The notes: a model not told the origin generated them from the letters alone. A stretch of 64,000 nucleotides of DNA from JAIBJP01 sp035601195 (GCA_035601195.1 DATNOU010000095.1:5929-69928), one strand, 5' to 3'; counted from the first letter of the stretch, positions 8,646 through 17,626 are shown. A program made the numbers and translations.

Positions 8646-9155
8646 GTGCCGTCGGCCGTTCCCGACATCCTCGCGCCCGGCCTGCGCATTGTCTTCTGCG
8701 GGATCAATCCAGGATTCCGCTCCGCGGCCGCGGGCGCTCACTTCGCCAACCCGCGGAACGATTTCTGGCGACTGCTCGCCGATGCCGGCCTCACGCCCCG
8801 CCTGCTCGGGCCCGAAGACCAGTGGGAGCTGCTCGAGCTCGGCTACGGCCTGACGAATGCCGCCTACCGCACGACGAAGGGCAGTTCGGACCTTCGCCGG
8901 AGCGACTTCGCGGGGTCAGCCGAGCGACTAGGACAGATCGCGCGAGAGCTGCGGCCCCGCACCATCGCTTTCGTCGGCAAGGCGGCCTACGAGGGAGCGT
9001 TCAGAGAGCGGCCCGCCCTGGGCCGGCAAGAGCGGCGGCTCGGGGGCACGATCCTCTTCGTCCTCCCCTCGACATCCCCGGCGAACGCGGCGGTGCCCTA
9101 CGCGGAGCGCCTGCGGTGGTTCCGCGAGCTCGCGGGAATCAGCAAAGAGCCGTGA
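8646..9155 (+). CDS. mug: Mismatch-specific (G:T/G:U) DNA glycosylase
   Basis: A 169-residue protein of the Mug/TDG family of uracil-DNA glycosylases. The active-site motif is FCGINPGFRSAAAG, followed by FANPRNDFWRLL, and the minor-groove wedge motif is LPSTSPANAAV. These match actinobacterial Mug proteins. It removes uracil or thymine from G mismatches in base excision repair. It starts at a GTG (8646) 36 bases from the divergent dehydrogenase start. Confidence 0.93.
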   Translation: MPSAVPDILAPGLRIVFCGINPGFRSAAAGAHFANPRNDFWRLLADAGLTPRLLGPEDQWELLELGYGLTNAAYRTTKGSSDLRRSDFAGSAERLGQIARELRPRTIAFVGKAAYEGAFRERPALGRQERRLGGTILFVLPSTSPANAAVPYAERLRWFRELAGISKEP

Positions 9156-9242
9156 CGTTTCTCTTCGCTTTCCGCGCACCACTCACGCGGATTTCCGCTC
9201 TAGGCTGAAAGCGGGAGGAGGCGAGGGGTGGCCCCGGGCGCT

Positions 9243-10895
9243 TTAACCGCGCCATCGATTGGTGATCGGCACGCGCCGGTCGCGGCCGAACGCCTTCGGG
9301 CGCAGCTTCACGCCTGGCGGCGCCTGGCGACGCTTGTACTCGGCGCGGTCGATCATCCCGACCGCACGGTCGACGACGTCGGCGTCGAACCCGTTCGTCG
9401 TTAGTTCCTCGCGCGACTCGTCCAGCTGGTCGGCGCGGAGCTCGGCGCTCGGAGCGCGCTCGATCACGCTCCGCAGGATCAGCTCGCGGCCCGCTCTTTC
9501 GTTCAGATATCGGGCCAGGCGAAAGACGTCCGTCTTGTAGACGTCCTTCAGAAGGGCGAACCCGCCCGCCATATCGCCGTAGAGGGTCGCGTAGCCGACC
9601 GACAGTTCGCTCTTGTTCCCGGTCGCCAGGGGAAGCCAGCCGAACTTGTTCGACAGAGCCATCACGAGGAGGCCGCGGACTCTCGACTGGATGTTTTCTT
9701 CGGCGATGCCCGGCTCGGTTCCGGCGAACGCCTCCGCCAGCGCGGCTTCGACGGTGTCGACGATCGGCTCGATCGGAATCTCGATGTAGCGGGCGCCGAG
9801 CGTCTCGGCGAGTCGCCGCGCGTCGGCCTGCGTCTCCTCGGACGAGTAGCGGGAAGGCATGGACACGCAGACGACGTGCTCCGGCCCGAGAGCCTCGGCC
9901 GCGAGCGCCGCGGTCAGCGCCGAGTCGATCCCGCCGGAGACGCCGAGCACGACCTCGCGGAAATCGTTCTTCTGGACGTAGTCCCGGAGGCCCAGCTCGA
10001 GCGCGAGCCGCATCTGCTCGAGCTCGTGGAGCGGAGGAGCGACAACTGGCTTGGGCAGCTCGCCGCGGCTTTCTCGATCGGGAATGTCGATTACGGGCGG
10101 GTTCGGCATCTCCCGACGAGCCCGCGCGAGAGCGCGCCGACGGGCGTCTCGCAGCCGGCGTCCGACCGCGGTGGTCGAATCGACGTCCACGATCAGGAGC
10201 GCCTCCTCGAACGAGGGGGCGCGGGCCACGATGCGGCCCTCCTCGTCGAGAACGAGGCTGTGTCCGTCGAAGATCAGCTCGTCCTGCGCGCCCACCGCGT
10301 TCACGAAGGCGATCCAGCAAGAGTTGTCGCGCGCCCGGGTTGCGAGCATCTCCTCGCGCTCCGCCCCTTTGCCAAGGTGGAACGGGGACGCGGAGATGTT
10401 GGCGACGATGTGCGCTCCCGCGAGCGCGAGATCGGTAGCGGGCGGCCCAGGCTGCCAAATGTCCTCGCAGACCGTCGGGCCGACGAGGGTCTCCCCGCAG
10501 CGGAGCAGGACGAGCTCGCGCCCGGGCTGGAAGTAGCGGTCCTCGTCGAAGACTCCATAGTTGGGCAGGAACTGCTTGCGATACATCGCCTTGACCTCGC
10601 CGTCGGCGCAAACCGCGCAGGCGTTGAAGAGGTCGCGGTCGAGGTGGGGGGCCCCGACGAGCGCAGCGATGCCCCTCGTCTCGGCCGCCACCGCGTCGAG
10701 CGTCTTGGCGGCCGCTCGGAGGAAACCGGGCCGCAGGAGCAGGTCCTCAGGCGGATAGCCCGTGGTCGCGAGCTCGGGGAAGAGGACGAGATCCGCGCCG
10801 GCCTCCCGCGCCTCCTCAAGGCGCGCGACGATCCGCTCGCGGTTTCCATCGAGGTCGCCAACGACGGTGTTCATTTGTGCGAGCGCAAGCCGCAT
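9243..10895 (-). CDS. nadE: Glutamine-dependent NAD+ synthetase
   Basis: The 550-residue protein joins an N-terminal nitrilase-type glutaminase (about 1-260) to a C-terminal NAD synthetase. The glutaminase triad is visible: E41 (FPELATTGYPPEDLL), K107 (YRKQFLPNYGVFDE) and C143 (TVCEDIW). The ATP pyrophosphatase loop is GVSGGIDSAL (320-325). ATGNKSELSVGYATLYGD is the deamido-NAD binding region. It makes NAD from nicotinic acid adenine dinucleotide with ammonia drawn from glutamine. Its length is normal for the family, and it appears to be a single-gene unit. Confidence 0.96.
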   Translation of the reverse strand: MRLALAQMNTVVGDLDGNRERIVARLEEAREAGADLVLFPELATTGYPPEDLLLRPGFLRAAAKTLDAVAAETRGIAALVGAPHLDRDLFNACAVCADGEVKAMYRKQFLPNYGVFDEDRYFQPGRELVLLRCGETLVGPTVCEDIWQPGPPATDLALAGAHIVANISASPFHLGKGAEREEMLATRARDNSCWIAFVNAVGAQDELIFDGHSLVLDEEGRIVARAPSFEEALLIVDVDSTTAVGRRLRDARRRALARARREMPNPPVIDIPDRESRGELPKPVVAPPLHELEQMRLALELGLRDYVQKNDFREVVLGVSGGIDSALTAALAAEALGPEHVVCVSMPSRYSSEETQADARRLAETLGARYIEIPIEPIVDTVEAALAEAFAGTEPGIAEENIQSRVRGLLVMALSNKFGWLPLATGNKSELSVGYATLYGDMAGGFALLKDVYKTDVFRLARYLNERAGRELILRSVIERAPSAELRADQLDESREELTTNGFDADVVDRAVGMIDRAEYKRRQAPPGVKLRPKAFGRDRRVPITNRWRG

Positions 10896-11022
10896 CAGGC
10901 GTAGTCTACCGGTTTTTGCCTCTCAGTCGAATACCCTCCCTCAAACGAGGGATTCCCTGCCAGAAAAGCGTGACGCGGGCTTCCTCTTGTTCACGTCAGT
11001 CACTCAAAACGAAGGAGTCAGC

Positions 11023-11856
11023 GTGAACAGGCTACGGATAGTCCTGCTCGTGTCCCTCCTCGCCCTCGCCGCGGCAAGTGCGGGCCCGGCGTTCGGTCAG
11101 ACAGCGGGGTTGGGGATCACGGGAGACACGAGCGCAGACGCAACAGTCGCGGATGCAGACGCGAGCGCGACGAATGGCGACACCAATGGCACCGTCTCGA
11201 CAGGCGTCGGAGACGGCAGCGCTCTGACCGCCGGCGGCTCGAGCGGCGGTACCGGCGCCACTGCCGACATCGGCTGCATCGAGGGATCTGTTACGAGCGG
11301 GGTAGCCAGCTCGTCTGCCGGCCTCGGCTTCTGCGGCGCCGGTGCGCCCGCGGGCGGCGGGGCGGACGCGGTTGCCGGGAGCGGCGACTCGAGCGGTGAC
11401 GTCGCAGTGGGCTGCTTGGACGCCAACGGCACGAGCAACGGCATTACCGGCGCTGGGAGCCTCGGCTCCTGTGAGGCCTCGGGCAGCGCCGTGGACGCTG
11501 CAGCTGCCAACGGTGATACAAGCGGCAGCGCGTTCGTCGGCTGCTTGGCCGGTAGCGTCTCCGGCACGGACACGACCGGCGCCACGAGCGCTGGCGTCTG
11601 TCGCGCCGCCGGCACCACTCCGGGGCCTGGCGAAACGCCCGGAGATGACAGCGATGCCGACGACGGCACGGGTGCCGCGGCCGGAGAGACTGCCGGCGGC
11701 AACGCCTCCCCGCAGGGAGTGCTGGGGGCAGTGGCGTCGGGCGAGCTCCCCTACACGGGTCTCCCCGTCTGGGCGGTGACACTCGCCGGGCTCTTCCTCG
11801 CCGGGCTGGGCGTGCTGTTCAGACGGCGCCGCCCGGAAATCGCGGGCGCGCTCTAG
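11023..11856 (+). CDS. Secreted Gly/Ser/Thr-rich protein with LPXTG-type sorting signal
   Basis: The gene starts at a GTG (11023) preceded by GAAGGAG and encodes 277 residues. There is a signal peptide (NRLRIVLLVSLLALAAASAG), a low-complexity Gly/Ala/Ser/Thr/Asp region, and a C-terminal sorting signal: LPYTG at 242-246, a hydrophobic segment, then RRRR. The middle contains at least three degenerate units with paired cysteines (GC about 20 residues before a C, as in VGCLDANGTSNGITGAGSLG), each preceded by a GDxSG-like stretch. Sortase substrates are normally anchored to the peptidoglycan. No sortase gene is in this window. The function is unknown; it may be structural or adhesive. Confidence 0.82.
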   Translation: MNRLRIVLLVSLLALAAASAGPAFGQTAGLGITGDTSADATVADADASATNGDTNGTVSTGVGDGSALTAGGSSGGTGATADIGCIEGSVTSGVASSSAGLGFCGAGAPAGGGADAVAGSGDSSGDVAVGCLDANGTSNGITGAGSLGSCEASGSAVDAAAANGDTSGSAFVGCLAGSVSGTDTTGATSAGVCRAAGTTPGPGETPGDDSDADDGTGAAAGETAGGNASPQGVLGAVASGELPYTGLPVWAVTLAGLFLAGLGVLFRRRRPEIAGAL

Positions 11857-11863
11857 CCGGAGG

Positions 11864-13768
11864 CTAGGTTCGAATGACCCGGAGGCGTTCGACCTCGTCG
11901 AGCGCCTCCGGGTTCTCCACCGACGAGAGGTCGCCCGGATCCTGGCCGAGCAGGGCGGCTCGAACGGCGCGGCGGACGATCTTGGCGCTTCGCGTCTTCG
12001 GGAGCGCGGATACGAACACGACGCGCTCCGGCTTGAACGCCTTCCCGAGCTCCCGCGCCGCGCAGTCGGCGACCTCGGAGGCGAGGCCGTCACCGGGGTC
12101 CTGACCGGGTTTCAGGACGCAGAAGACCCAGGCCACCTCGCCCTTCACCTCGTGGGGCACGCCCACAGCGGCCGCCTCGGAGACGGACGGATGAGCCACC
12201 ACCGCCGATTCGATCTCTGCGGGGCCGATTCGTTTGCCCGCGATGTTGAGGGTGTCGTCGCTGCGCCCGTGCAGGAACCAGTAGCCGTCCTCGTCGACGG
12301 AGGCCCAGTCCCCGTGCACCCAGACGCCGGGCAGTCGCCGCCAGTATGTGTCGAGGTAGCGCTCGGGATCGCGCCAGAAGCCACGTGTCATCCCGGGGAA
12401 CGGCTTGCGGCAGACGAGCTCGCCGACGTCGCCCGTGCCGACGAGCGACCTGCCTTCCGCATCGACCACGTCCATCGCCATGCCGAGGGCCGGGCCTCCG
12501 AGCGAACACGTCTTGATCGGGATCGCCGGCGTGGGCGAGAGGAAGCAGGCGCCTACCTCCGTCCCACCGGAGCAGTTGATGATCGGACAGCGGCCGCCGC
12601 CAACCTGCTCGAAGAGCCATCTGTATGGATCCGGGTTCCACGGCTCGCCGGTCGTCACGATCGTGCGCAGGGAGGAGAGATCGGCCTCGGGGTTGCCATG
12701 AGGGAGGAGCGCGCGAATGATGGTCGGTGAACAGCCGAGGATCGTCGCGCGCTCGCGCTCGATCAGCCGCCAGAGCCGGTCGGCCGGCTGGTCGGGCGCT
12801 CCCTCGGAGAAGATGAGGCGGCAGCCCAGCGCGCCCCCGCCGACGACCGTCCAAGGGCCCATGATCCAGCCCATGTCCGTGGCGAAGAGGATGACGTCGT
12901 CCTCGTGCCCGTCGGCCTGGTAAGCGACCTCGCGGGTGATCGAGACTAGGAAGCCACCCTGCACGTGGACGACTCCCTTGGGCTTCCCGGTCGTGCCTGA
13001 CGTGTAGGTGAGCAGGTAGGGATGCTCGGAGTCGACCTCAAGCGGAGGCAGCGTGCCAGGGCCGAGCTCGGCTCCGTCCCAGGATCCGTCCGAGCGCGAC
13101 CAGGTGACGACGTGCTCAACCGAGGGAGCCTCCTTCGCCGCCTCCTCGGCGGTTGTGCGCATGTCCAGCCACTTGGCACGCCGAAGCGAACGGTCGGCGG
13201 TGACGATCACCTTGGCCTCGGAGTCCTGGAGGCGCTGCGCGACTGCGGGAGCCGCAAAGCCCGAGAAGATGGGTACCTGCACGGCGCCGATGTGGGCGCA
13301 TGCGTGCGAGGCGACCGCGACCTCGGGGCACATCGGCATGTAGATGGCCACGCGGTCGCCGGGCTCGACGCCAAGCGCGGTCAGACCCTCGGCGAGACGC
13401 GTGACAGCCCGGGAGAGCTCCCTGAACGTCCACTCCCGCCGCTCACCGTCCTCGCCGGCGAAGACCGCGCCTACGTCGGCGGGCCGCCGCTCAGCCCAGC
13501 GGTGGACGCAATTCCAGGCCAGGTTGAGCTTCCCGCCCACGAACCAGGTAGCCCATTCGGGGCCCTTCGAGAGATCGGCGACGCGGTCCCACGGCTGCGA
13601 GAACTCGAGCCCCAGGTCCTCGATCGCCGCCGGCCAGAACCAGTCTGGATCCTCCTGCGAGCGGCGCTGCAGCTCCCAGTAGTCCTCGAATCCGTGCCGG
13701 CGCATGAGGCGCACGACGTTGGCCCTTTCGAGCGCTTCCGCAGAGGGTTTCCACACGATTTCGGGCAT
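11864..13768 (-). CDS. AMP-dependent acyl-CoA synthetase, acetyl-CoA synthetase-like
   Basis: A 634-residue ANL-superfamily ligase. The phosphate-binding P-loop is LTYTSGTTGKPKGVV, the aromatic adenine region is NCSGGTEVG, and the hinge is HGRSDDTLNIAGKRIGPAEIE. The acyl-adenylate lysine motif near the C-terminus reads KTRSAKIVRR (usually KTRSGKIMRR). The N-terminal ACAS_N-like segment (DPDWFWPAAIEDLGLEF) and the length place it with acetyl-CoA synthetases or related short-chain ligases rather than fatty-acid ligases. It converges on the LPXTG gene and is divergent from the MFS exporter gene. Substrate chain length is uncertain. Confidence 0.88.
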   Translation of the reverse strand: MPEIVWKPSAEALERANVVRLMRRHGFEDYWELQRRSQEDPDWFWPAAIEDLGLEFSQPWDRVADLSKGPEWATWFVGGKLNLAWNCVHRWAERRPADVGAVFAGEDGERREWTFRELSRAVTRLAEGLTALGVEPGDRVAIYMPMCPEVAVASHACAHIGAVQVPIFSGFAAPAVAQRLQDSEAKVIVTADRSLRRAKWLDMRTTAEEAAKEAPSVEHVVTWSRSDGSWDGAELGPGTLPPLEVDSEHPYLLTYTSGTTGKPKGVVHVQGGFLVSITREVAYQADGHEDDVILFATDMGWIMGPWTVVGGGALGCRLIFSEGAPDQPADRLWRLIERERATILGCSPTIIRALLPHGNPEADLSSLRTIVTTGEPWNPDPYRWLFEQVGGGRCPIINCSGGTEVGACFLSPTPAIPIKTCSLGGPALGMAMDVVDAEGRSLVGTGDVGELVCRKPFPGMTRGFWRDPERYLDTYWRRLPGVWVHGDWASVDEDGYWFLHGRSDDTLNIAGKRIGPAEIESAVVAHPSVSEAAAVGVPHEVKGEVAWVFCVLKPGQDPGDGLASEVADCAARELGKAFKPERVVFVSALPKTRSAKIVRRAVRAALLGQDPGDLSSVENPEALDEVERLRVIRT

Positions 13769-13790
13769 GTGGCTCCAGTCTACGGTTGTG

Positions 13791-13813
13791 CTAACTTAGC
13801 CCGTACTAACTTC
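13791..13813 (+). promoter_or_regulatory. Direct CTAACTT repeats before the MFS exporter gene
   Basis: Two direct CTAACTT heptamers lie immediately upstream of the exporter ribosome site, separated by about one helical turn. Because the exporter is coupled to a TetR gene, they could be part of its operator. This is only a positional inference; TetR operators are usually inverted repeats, and none is obvious here. Confidence 0.25.
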
Positions 13814-13825
13814 TAGGAGGTGCTC

Positions 13826-15259
13826 ATGAAGGCGAGGATCCTGGCTCCGGAGAACCGCAAATGGTGGACGCTCGGCGCAGTCGCGTTCGGGCTCTTCATG
13901 ATCATGCTCGACAACACGATCGTGAATGTCGCGCTCCCTGCCATCCAGCGCGACCTCCACATCGGCATCTCCGAGCTCGAGTGGGTCTTCAATGGCTATG
14001 CGCTCACCTTCGGCGTGCTCATGCTGACGGGCGGGAAGCTGGCCGATCTTCTGGGCCGCCGCCGGATATTCATCGTCGGCCTCGTCGTCTTCACGGCGGC
14101 TTCCCTGGCCTGCGGTCTCGCGTCCAGCGCGGGCTTTCTCATCGGAGCGCGCGTCGTGCAGGGCGTGGGATCGGCGCTGATGAACCCCGCCACGCTTTCC
14201 ATCATCACCGCCACGTTCCCGCCGCGGCAGCGGGGCATGGCAATCGGGGTCTGGGCTGGAGTCGCCGCCTTGGCGCTCGCGATCGGCCCGCTCGTTGGTG
14301 GCTTGATCACGCAGCACATCAGCTGGAACTGGATCTTCTTCATCAACGTCCCGGTCGGCATCCTCGCGATCATCGTCACGAGGGTCGTGGTCGACGAATC
14401 CCGCGACACTTCGGCCAACCAGCGGCTCGACCTGCCGGGCTTGCTTTCCTCCGCCGTCGCGCTCTTCGCGCTCACGTACGGGCTGATCGAGGCGAACAAG
14501 TACGGCTGGACGTCGGGACGGATCCTGGGGCTCTTCGTGGTGGCGGTCGTCGGACTCGTCGTGTTCGTCGCGCTCGAGCTTCGTCAGCGGGCGCCCATGC
14601 TCGACCTTTCCCTGTTCAAGAACGGGACCTTCGCCGGTGCCAACTCCGTCATGTTGCTCGTCGGTCTGGCGATGTTCGGCGTCTTCTTCTACAACTCGCT
14701 GTTCATCCAGAACATCATGGGGTACTCGGCGGTGCAGACCGGCGCCACGTTCCTGCCCATGACGGGGTTGATCATCCTCGTCGCGCCGGTGGCCGGGAGG
14801 TTCTCGGATCGCGTGGGCTCCCGGTGGATGATGGGTGGAGGCATGGTGCTGCTCTCGCTCTCGCTCTTCATCTTCTCGCGCCTCGATGCGAGCTCGAACT
14901 TCTGGGACCTCCTCCCAGGGCTGATCGTGGGCGGATTCGGGATGGGCTTGGTGATGACGCCGACGACGGCCGCCGCGATGGGTTCCGTCGCTGTCGACAA
15001 GGCGGGCGTCGGCTCGGCCGTTCTGAACAGCATGCGCCAGGTAGGCGGTTCGCTCGGAATCGCAGTCATGGGGGCGATCGTCGCTTCCGAGGCTCACGCC
15101 CCTCCGGGCACTCCGCAAGCCGCCGCGGAGTTCGTGACCGGCTTCCAGCACGCGCTCGTCGTCGCCTCGCTCATCGCGCTTGCCGGCGCGGTCCTCGCCG
15201 TGGCCACTGTGCGCAAGTACCGCCACCTAGAGGCGCCCGCCGTGGAGGCTGCTGCTTGA
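13826..15259 (+). CDS. MFS exporter, DHA2 (EmrB/QacA) type, 14 membrane segments
   Basis: A 477-residue polytopic membrane protein. It has the DHA2 motif C region and the motif A loop GGKLADLLGRRRIF. The opening LDNTIVNVALPAIQRDLHI is the conserved first-helix motif D1 of drug:H+ antiporters. The ATG at 13826 follows TAGGAGGT (13814-13821); an in-frame GTG at 13820 overlaps that ribosome site and is rejected. The downstream TetR regulator is translationally coupled (TTGA), the usual arrangement for a self-regulated efflux pump. Two CTAACTT heptamers upstream of the start are possible half-sites. Confidence 0.92.
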   Translation: MKARILAPENRKWWTLGAVAFGLFMIMLDNTIVNVALPAIQRDLHIGISELEWVFNGYALTFGVLMLTGGKLADLLGRRRIFIVGLVVFTAASLACGLASSAGFLIGARVVQGVGSALMNPATLSIITATFPPRQRGMAIGVWAGVAALALAIGPLVGGLITQHISWNWIFFINVPVGILAIIVTRVVVDESRDTSANQRLDLPGLLSSAVALFALTYGLIEANKYGWTSGRILGLFVVAVVGLVVFVALELRQRAPMLDLSLFKNGTFAGANSVMLLVGLAMFGVFFYNSLFIQNIMGYSAVQTGATFLPMTGLIILVAPVAGRFSDRVGSRWMMGGGMVLLSLSLFIFSRLDASSNFWDLLPGLIVGGFGMGLVMTPTTAAAMGSVAVDKAGVGSAVLNSMRQVGGSLGIAVMGAIVASEAHAPPGTPQAAAEFVTGFQHALVVASLIALAGAVLAVATVRKYRHLEAPAVEAAA

Positions 15260-15867
15260 GCACCACGCGCCTCCCCGCGGAGGAGCGGCGAGCTGCGCTG
15301 CTCGAGACGGCTTGCAGGCTCTTTTCCGAGGGCAGCTACCGCGGGACGACCACGGCCGACATTGCCCGAGAGGCCGGTGTGACCGAGCCCGTCCTCTACC
15401 GCCATTTCGACTCCAAGCGGGACCTCTATCTGGCCTGCCTCGAGGCGACCTGGGCCGGAGTCCGCGCCATGTGGGAGGAGGCCATCGCCGCGGAGCAGGA
15501 TCCGTCGCTCTGGGTCGCGACGATGGGTCGCTCCTTCATCGAGTCCGAGGCGGAACGGCCGGTCATCTCCAACCTGTGGGTGCAGGCGATAGCCGAAGGG
15601 AGCGAGGACGCCGTCATCGGCGCTTACATGAAGGAGCACATGCGGGAGGTGCACGCCTATACCGTGGCTGTGATCAGGCGGGCGCAGGAGACGGGCGGGA
15701 TCGAGGCCGAACGCGATCCCGACGCCGAAGCGTGGATCTTCATTGCTCTCGGGCTCCTGACCATGGCCGATCGGGTCCTGGACGGAGTCATGCGCGAGAG
15801 CTGGCCGGCAATCCGGGCCTCGCGCCTCCGCTGGATGACGGGGCGCGATCCAGGGCCGTTGGTCTGA
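15256..15867 (+). CDS. TetR-family transcriptional regulator
   Basis: A 203-residue regulator. The N-terminal helix-turn-helix reads GTTTADIAREAGVTEPVLYRHF with the flanking ETACRLFSEGSY and DSKRDLYLACLEA, a textbook TetR_N domain. The C-terminal ligand domain is unremarkable. The most likely start is a TTG at 15256 that overlaps the stop of the MFS gene (TTGA); there is no better start before the HTH. It presumably represses the efflux gene and responds to the transported compound. Confidence 0.88.
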   Translation: MSTTRLPAEERRAALLETACRLFSEGSYRGTTTADIAREAGVTEPVLYRHFDSKRDLYLACLEATWAGVRAMWEEAIAAEQDPSLWVATMGRSFIESEAERPVISNLWVQAIAEGSEDAVIGAYMKEHMREVHAYTVAVIRRAQETGGIEAERDPDAEAWIFIALGLLTMADRVLDGVMRESWPAIRASRLRWMTGRDPGPLV

Positions 15868-15876
15868 ATTCGGTAT

Positions 15877-15900
15877 GCGCTTCACCGCCGGGTGAAGCGC
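15877..15900 (+). terminator. Hairpin after the MFS-tetR operon
   Basis: A perfect 10-bp stem (GCGCTTCACC / GGTGAAGCGC) with a GCCG loop lies ten bases after the tetR stop and is followed by CGCCCTTTC. It is a plausible intrinsic terminator with a weak T tract. Confidence 0.55.
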
Positions 15901-16167
15901 CGCCCTTTCGGGGGATGACGCGGGCCGCCGACGGGGCAATGCTGCGTCCATGCTTTGCCGCTTAAAGGCGACGACCCGGAGACTTCGGCTCTGCGGCCCA
16001 GCCGATGCCTCCGGGTTTGGTGTCGCCGCGAATCTGGCGCGCCTCCCGCACCCCTCTGCCTGGCGTCCGGCCGGAATGCGAGTCAGTCGGACTATAGCCA
16101 GTCGGCCCCATAAGTCAAGTGAGCTTGTGAAGTAGATATTTCGCCGTATAGTTCACCTTACGAAACC
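15901..16167 (+). promoter_or_regulatory. Leader region of the XRE-TPR gene with shared GGGGGATGAC-CTGCGTC motif
   Basis: This non-coding stretch contains GGGGGATGAC (15910-15919) and CTGCGTC (15942-15948), a nested hairpin (separate entry), and just before the regulator an imperfect inverted repeat GTGAAGTAGA / TATAGTTCAC (16127-16136 and 16147-16156). The inverted repeat is a candidate autoregulatory operator. The two G-rich elements recur with identical spacing on the minus strand before the gene at 43801. No gene is seen here. Confidence 0.4.
15967..16027 (+). ncRNA. Candidate structured RNA element (unidentified)
   Basis: Three nested helices can be drawn: GGCGAC (15967-15972) with GTCGCC (16022-16027), CCCGGAG (15975-15981) with CTCCGGG (16009-16015), and CGGCT (15986-15990) with AGCCG (16000-16004). 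The internal bulges include TTTGGT. It does not match riboswitch classes I know (c-di-GMP, c-di-AMP, fluoride, cobalamin). It could be a leader element of the downstream regulator or a small RNA. Which strand is transcribed is not certain. Confidence 0.35.
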
Positions 16168-17510
16168 ATGCGCGATCAGTTGACCACCACGCCCCGCACC
16201 GCCCCGGCCGTCAGAACGACGCTCGGGGATCGCGTGCGCCAGCTGCGGATCGCGAAGGGCCTTACGCAGACGGAGCTCGCCGGCGAGCGCTTCTCGAAGG
16301 AGTACGTGAGCCAGATCGAGCGCGGCAAGACGCGCCCGACGGGCGAGACGATCGAGTGGCTGGCTGCGCAGCTCGGCGTCGACCAGAGCTTCCTCGAGAC
16401 GGGCGTCTCCTCGAGCGAGCGCGAGCGTGTCGAAAGCGTCATCGCGCGTGCCGAGGCGGCTCTCGAGTCGAACTCGCACCAGGACGCGGTCGACGAGCTT
16501 GCGCAGCTCGGCGGAGCACTCGAGTCCGTGGCCGTTCCGGCGTTGCAGCTCCGCGCCCTCCTGGCAGACTCCTGGGGGCGCATGAACCTCGGCGAGGTGC
16601 GAGAAGCGATCGCCCGCCTGGAAGCGGCCCGCCAGCTCGCCGAAGCGCCGACGTTCAGCGACGTCGACCGAGCCGAGATTCTCTACCGCCTCGGAGTCTG
16701 CAGGTACAAGCTTTCCTCCATCTCGACGGCCGTCGCGCTCCTCAGCGAGGCGCTCGACCTCGCCGAGCGCTCGGGCCTCCCCGCCGACCGTCTGCGCTCG
16801 AACGCTCTTGGCTGGCGCTCCCGCTGCTACAGGCGACAGCGTGACTGGGAAGCCGCTCGCGAGGACGTCGAACGCGCGCTGAGCTCGCCGAGGGCCTCAA
16901 CGACCGGCGCACGGTCGCCCACCACTACTTCCAGGTCTCGCTCATCGCCGAGCGCACGGGCCACTGGGTCCTCGCCCGTTCCTACGCCGAGCGCGCAAAG
17001 ACCCAGTACGAGGAGCTCGCCGACCAGGCAAACGTCGGAAAGCTCCTGAACAACCTCGGCGGCCTCAACTTCCAGCTCGGCAAGCCGCAGGAGGCGATCC
17101 GTCACCTGAAGGATGCGTACCGCGTCCTCCTGGATGTCGGCAGCGAAGCCGACGCCGGGTACGTCGTCTCCTCGCTGGCGCAGGTTCACCTTCGCACCGG
17201 CGAGCCGAAGCTCGCGGAGGAACAAGCGAGGCACGCGCTCGAGCTCCTCGGTGACCGGGTTGACGTCCTCGATGAGATCGGAAACGCCCAGCTCGTGCTC
17301 GGGCGCTCACTCCTCGAGCAGGATCGTCTCGACGAGGCGGATGAGCTTTTCAAGGCTGCGGAGGCGAGCTTCGAGCAGCTCTCCTCGGTCAGCCACCGCG
17401 CCGCGGCGTGGGTCGCACAGGGCGACCTGGCTGTGCGCCGCGGCGAAGACAGGCATGCGGCGCACCTCTACCGGCGCGCGGCAGAGGCTCTACAGGACTT
17501 CCGGTTCTAG
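16168..17510 (+). CDS. XRE-family regulator with TPR domain (RRNPP-like), one frameshift
   Basis: The N-terminus holds a Cro/C1 helix-turn-helix (GDRVRQLRIAKGLTQTELAG, then YVSQIERGKTRPT). A long TPR-type helical array fills the rest. The frame breaks at about 16880-16883, where one G appears to be missing (ERAL then ELAEGLNDRR in the next frame), and resumes to a TAG at 17508. Repaired, it is about 447 residues, like the intact paralogue at 29917-31218. It is a pseudogene, a sequencing error or, less likely, a recoding site. HTH plus TPR is the architecture of peptide-sensing PlcR/NprR/Rgg-type regulators. A tiny hydrophobic peptide gene starts 18 bases after its stop. Confidence 0.75.
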
Positions 17511-17527
17511 GAAGGGAGGTGACGTAC

Positions 17528-17626
17528 ATGAACGCACGTCAAATTCAGCTTCTCGTTCTACTGACGCTGCTGGCTTCGTTCCTCGCCAAGGTGCACATGG
17601 CGATCGGCTTCTTCGACGGTCACTAG
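17528..17626 (+). CDS. 32-residue hydrophobic peptide downstream of XRE-TPR gene
   Basis: The ATG is at 17528 with a good ribosome site (AGGGAGGTGA) immediately upstream. The 32 residues begin MNARQIQ, continue with an uninterrupted leucine-rich hydrophobic stretch (LLVLLTLLASFLA), and end GFFDGH. This looks like a membrane-inserted or exported micropeptide. It lies directly behind the regulator and is probably cotranscribed, matching the position of signal-peptide genes in RRNPP systems. No homologue is known to me; the strong ribosome site is the main support for translation. Confidence 0.6.
   Translation: MNARQIQLLVLLTLLASFLAKVHMAIGFFDGH

Noticed and set aside
13796..15226. Long open frame antisense to the MFS exporter
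   Set aside because: High-GC codon bias makes antisense frames open; the protein is charged low complexity with no domain, while the plus strand encodes a clear 14-helix transporter.
15967..16027. c-di-GMP, c-di-AMP or fluoride riboswitch in the XRE-TPR leader
   Set aside because: The conserved core sequences of these classes are missing; only the stem architecture is supported, so it is left unnamed.
16880..16883. Programmed ribosomal frameshift in the first XRE-TPR gene
   Set aside because: No slippery sequence or following pseudoknot is evident; a missing base is the simpler reading.
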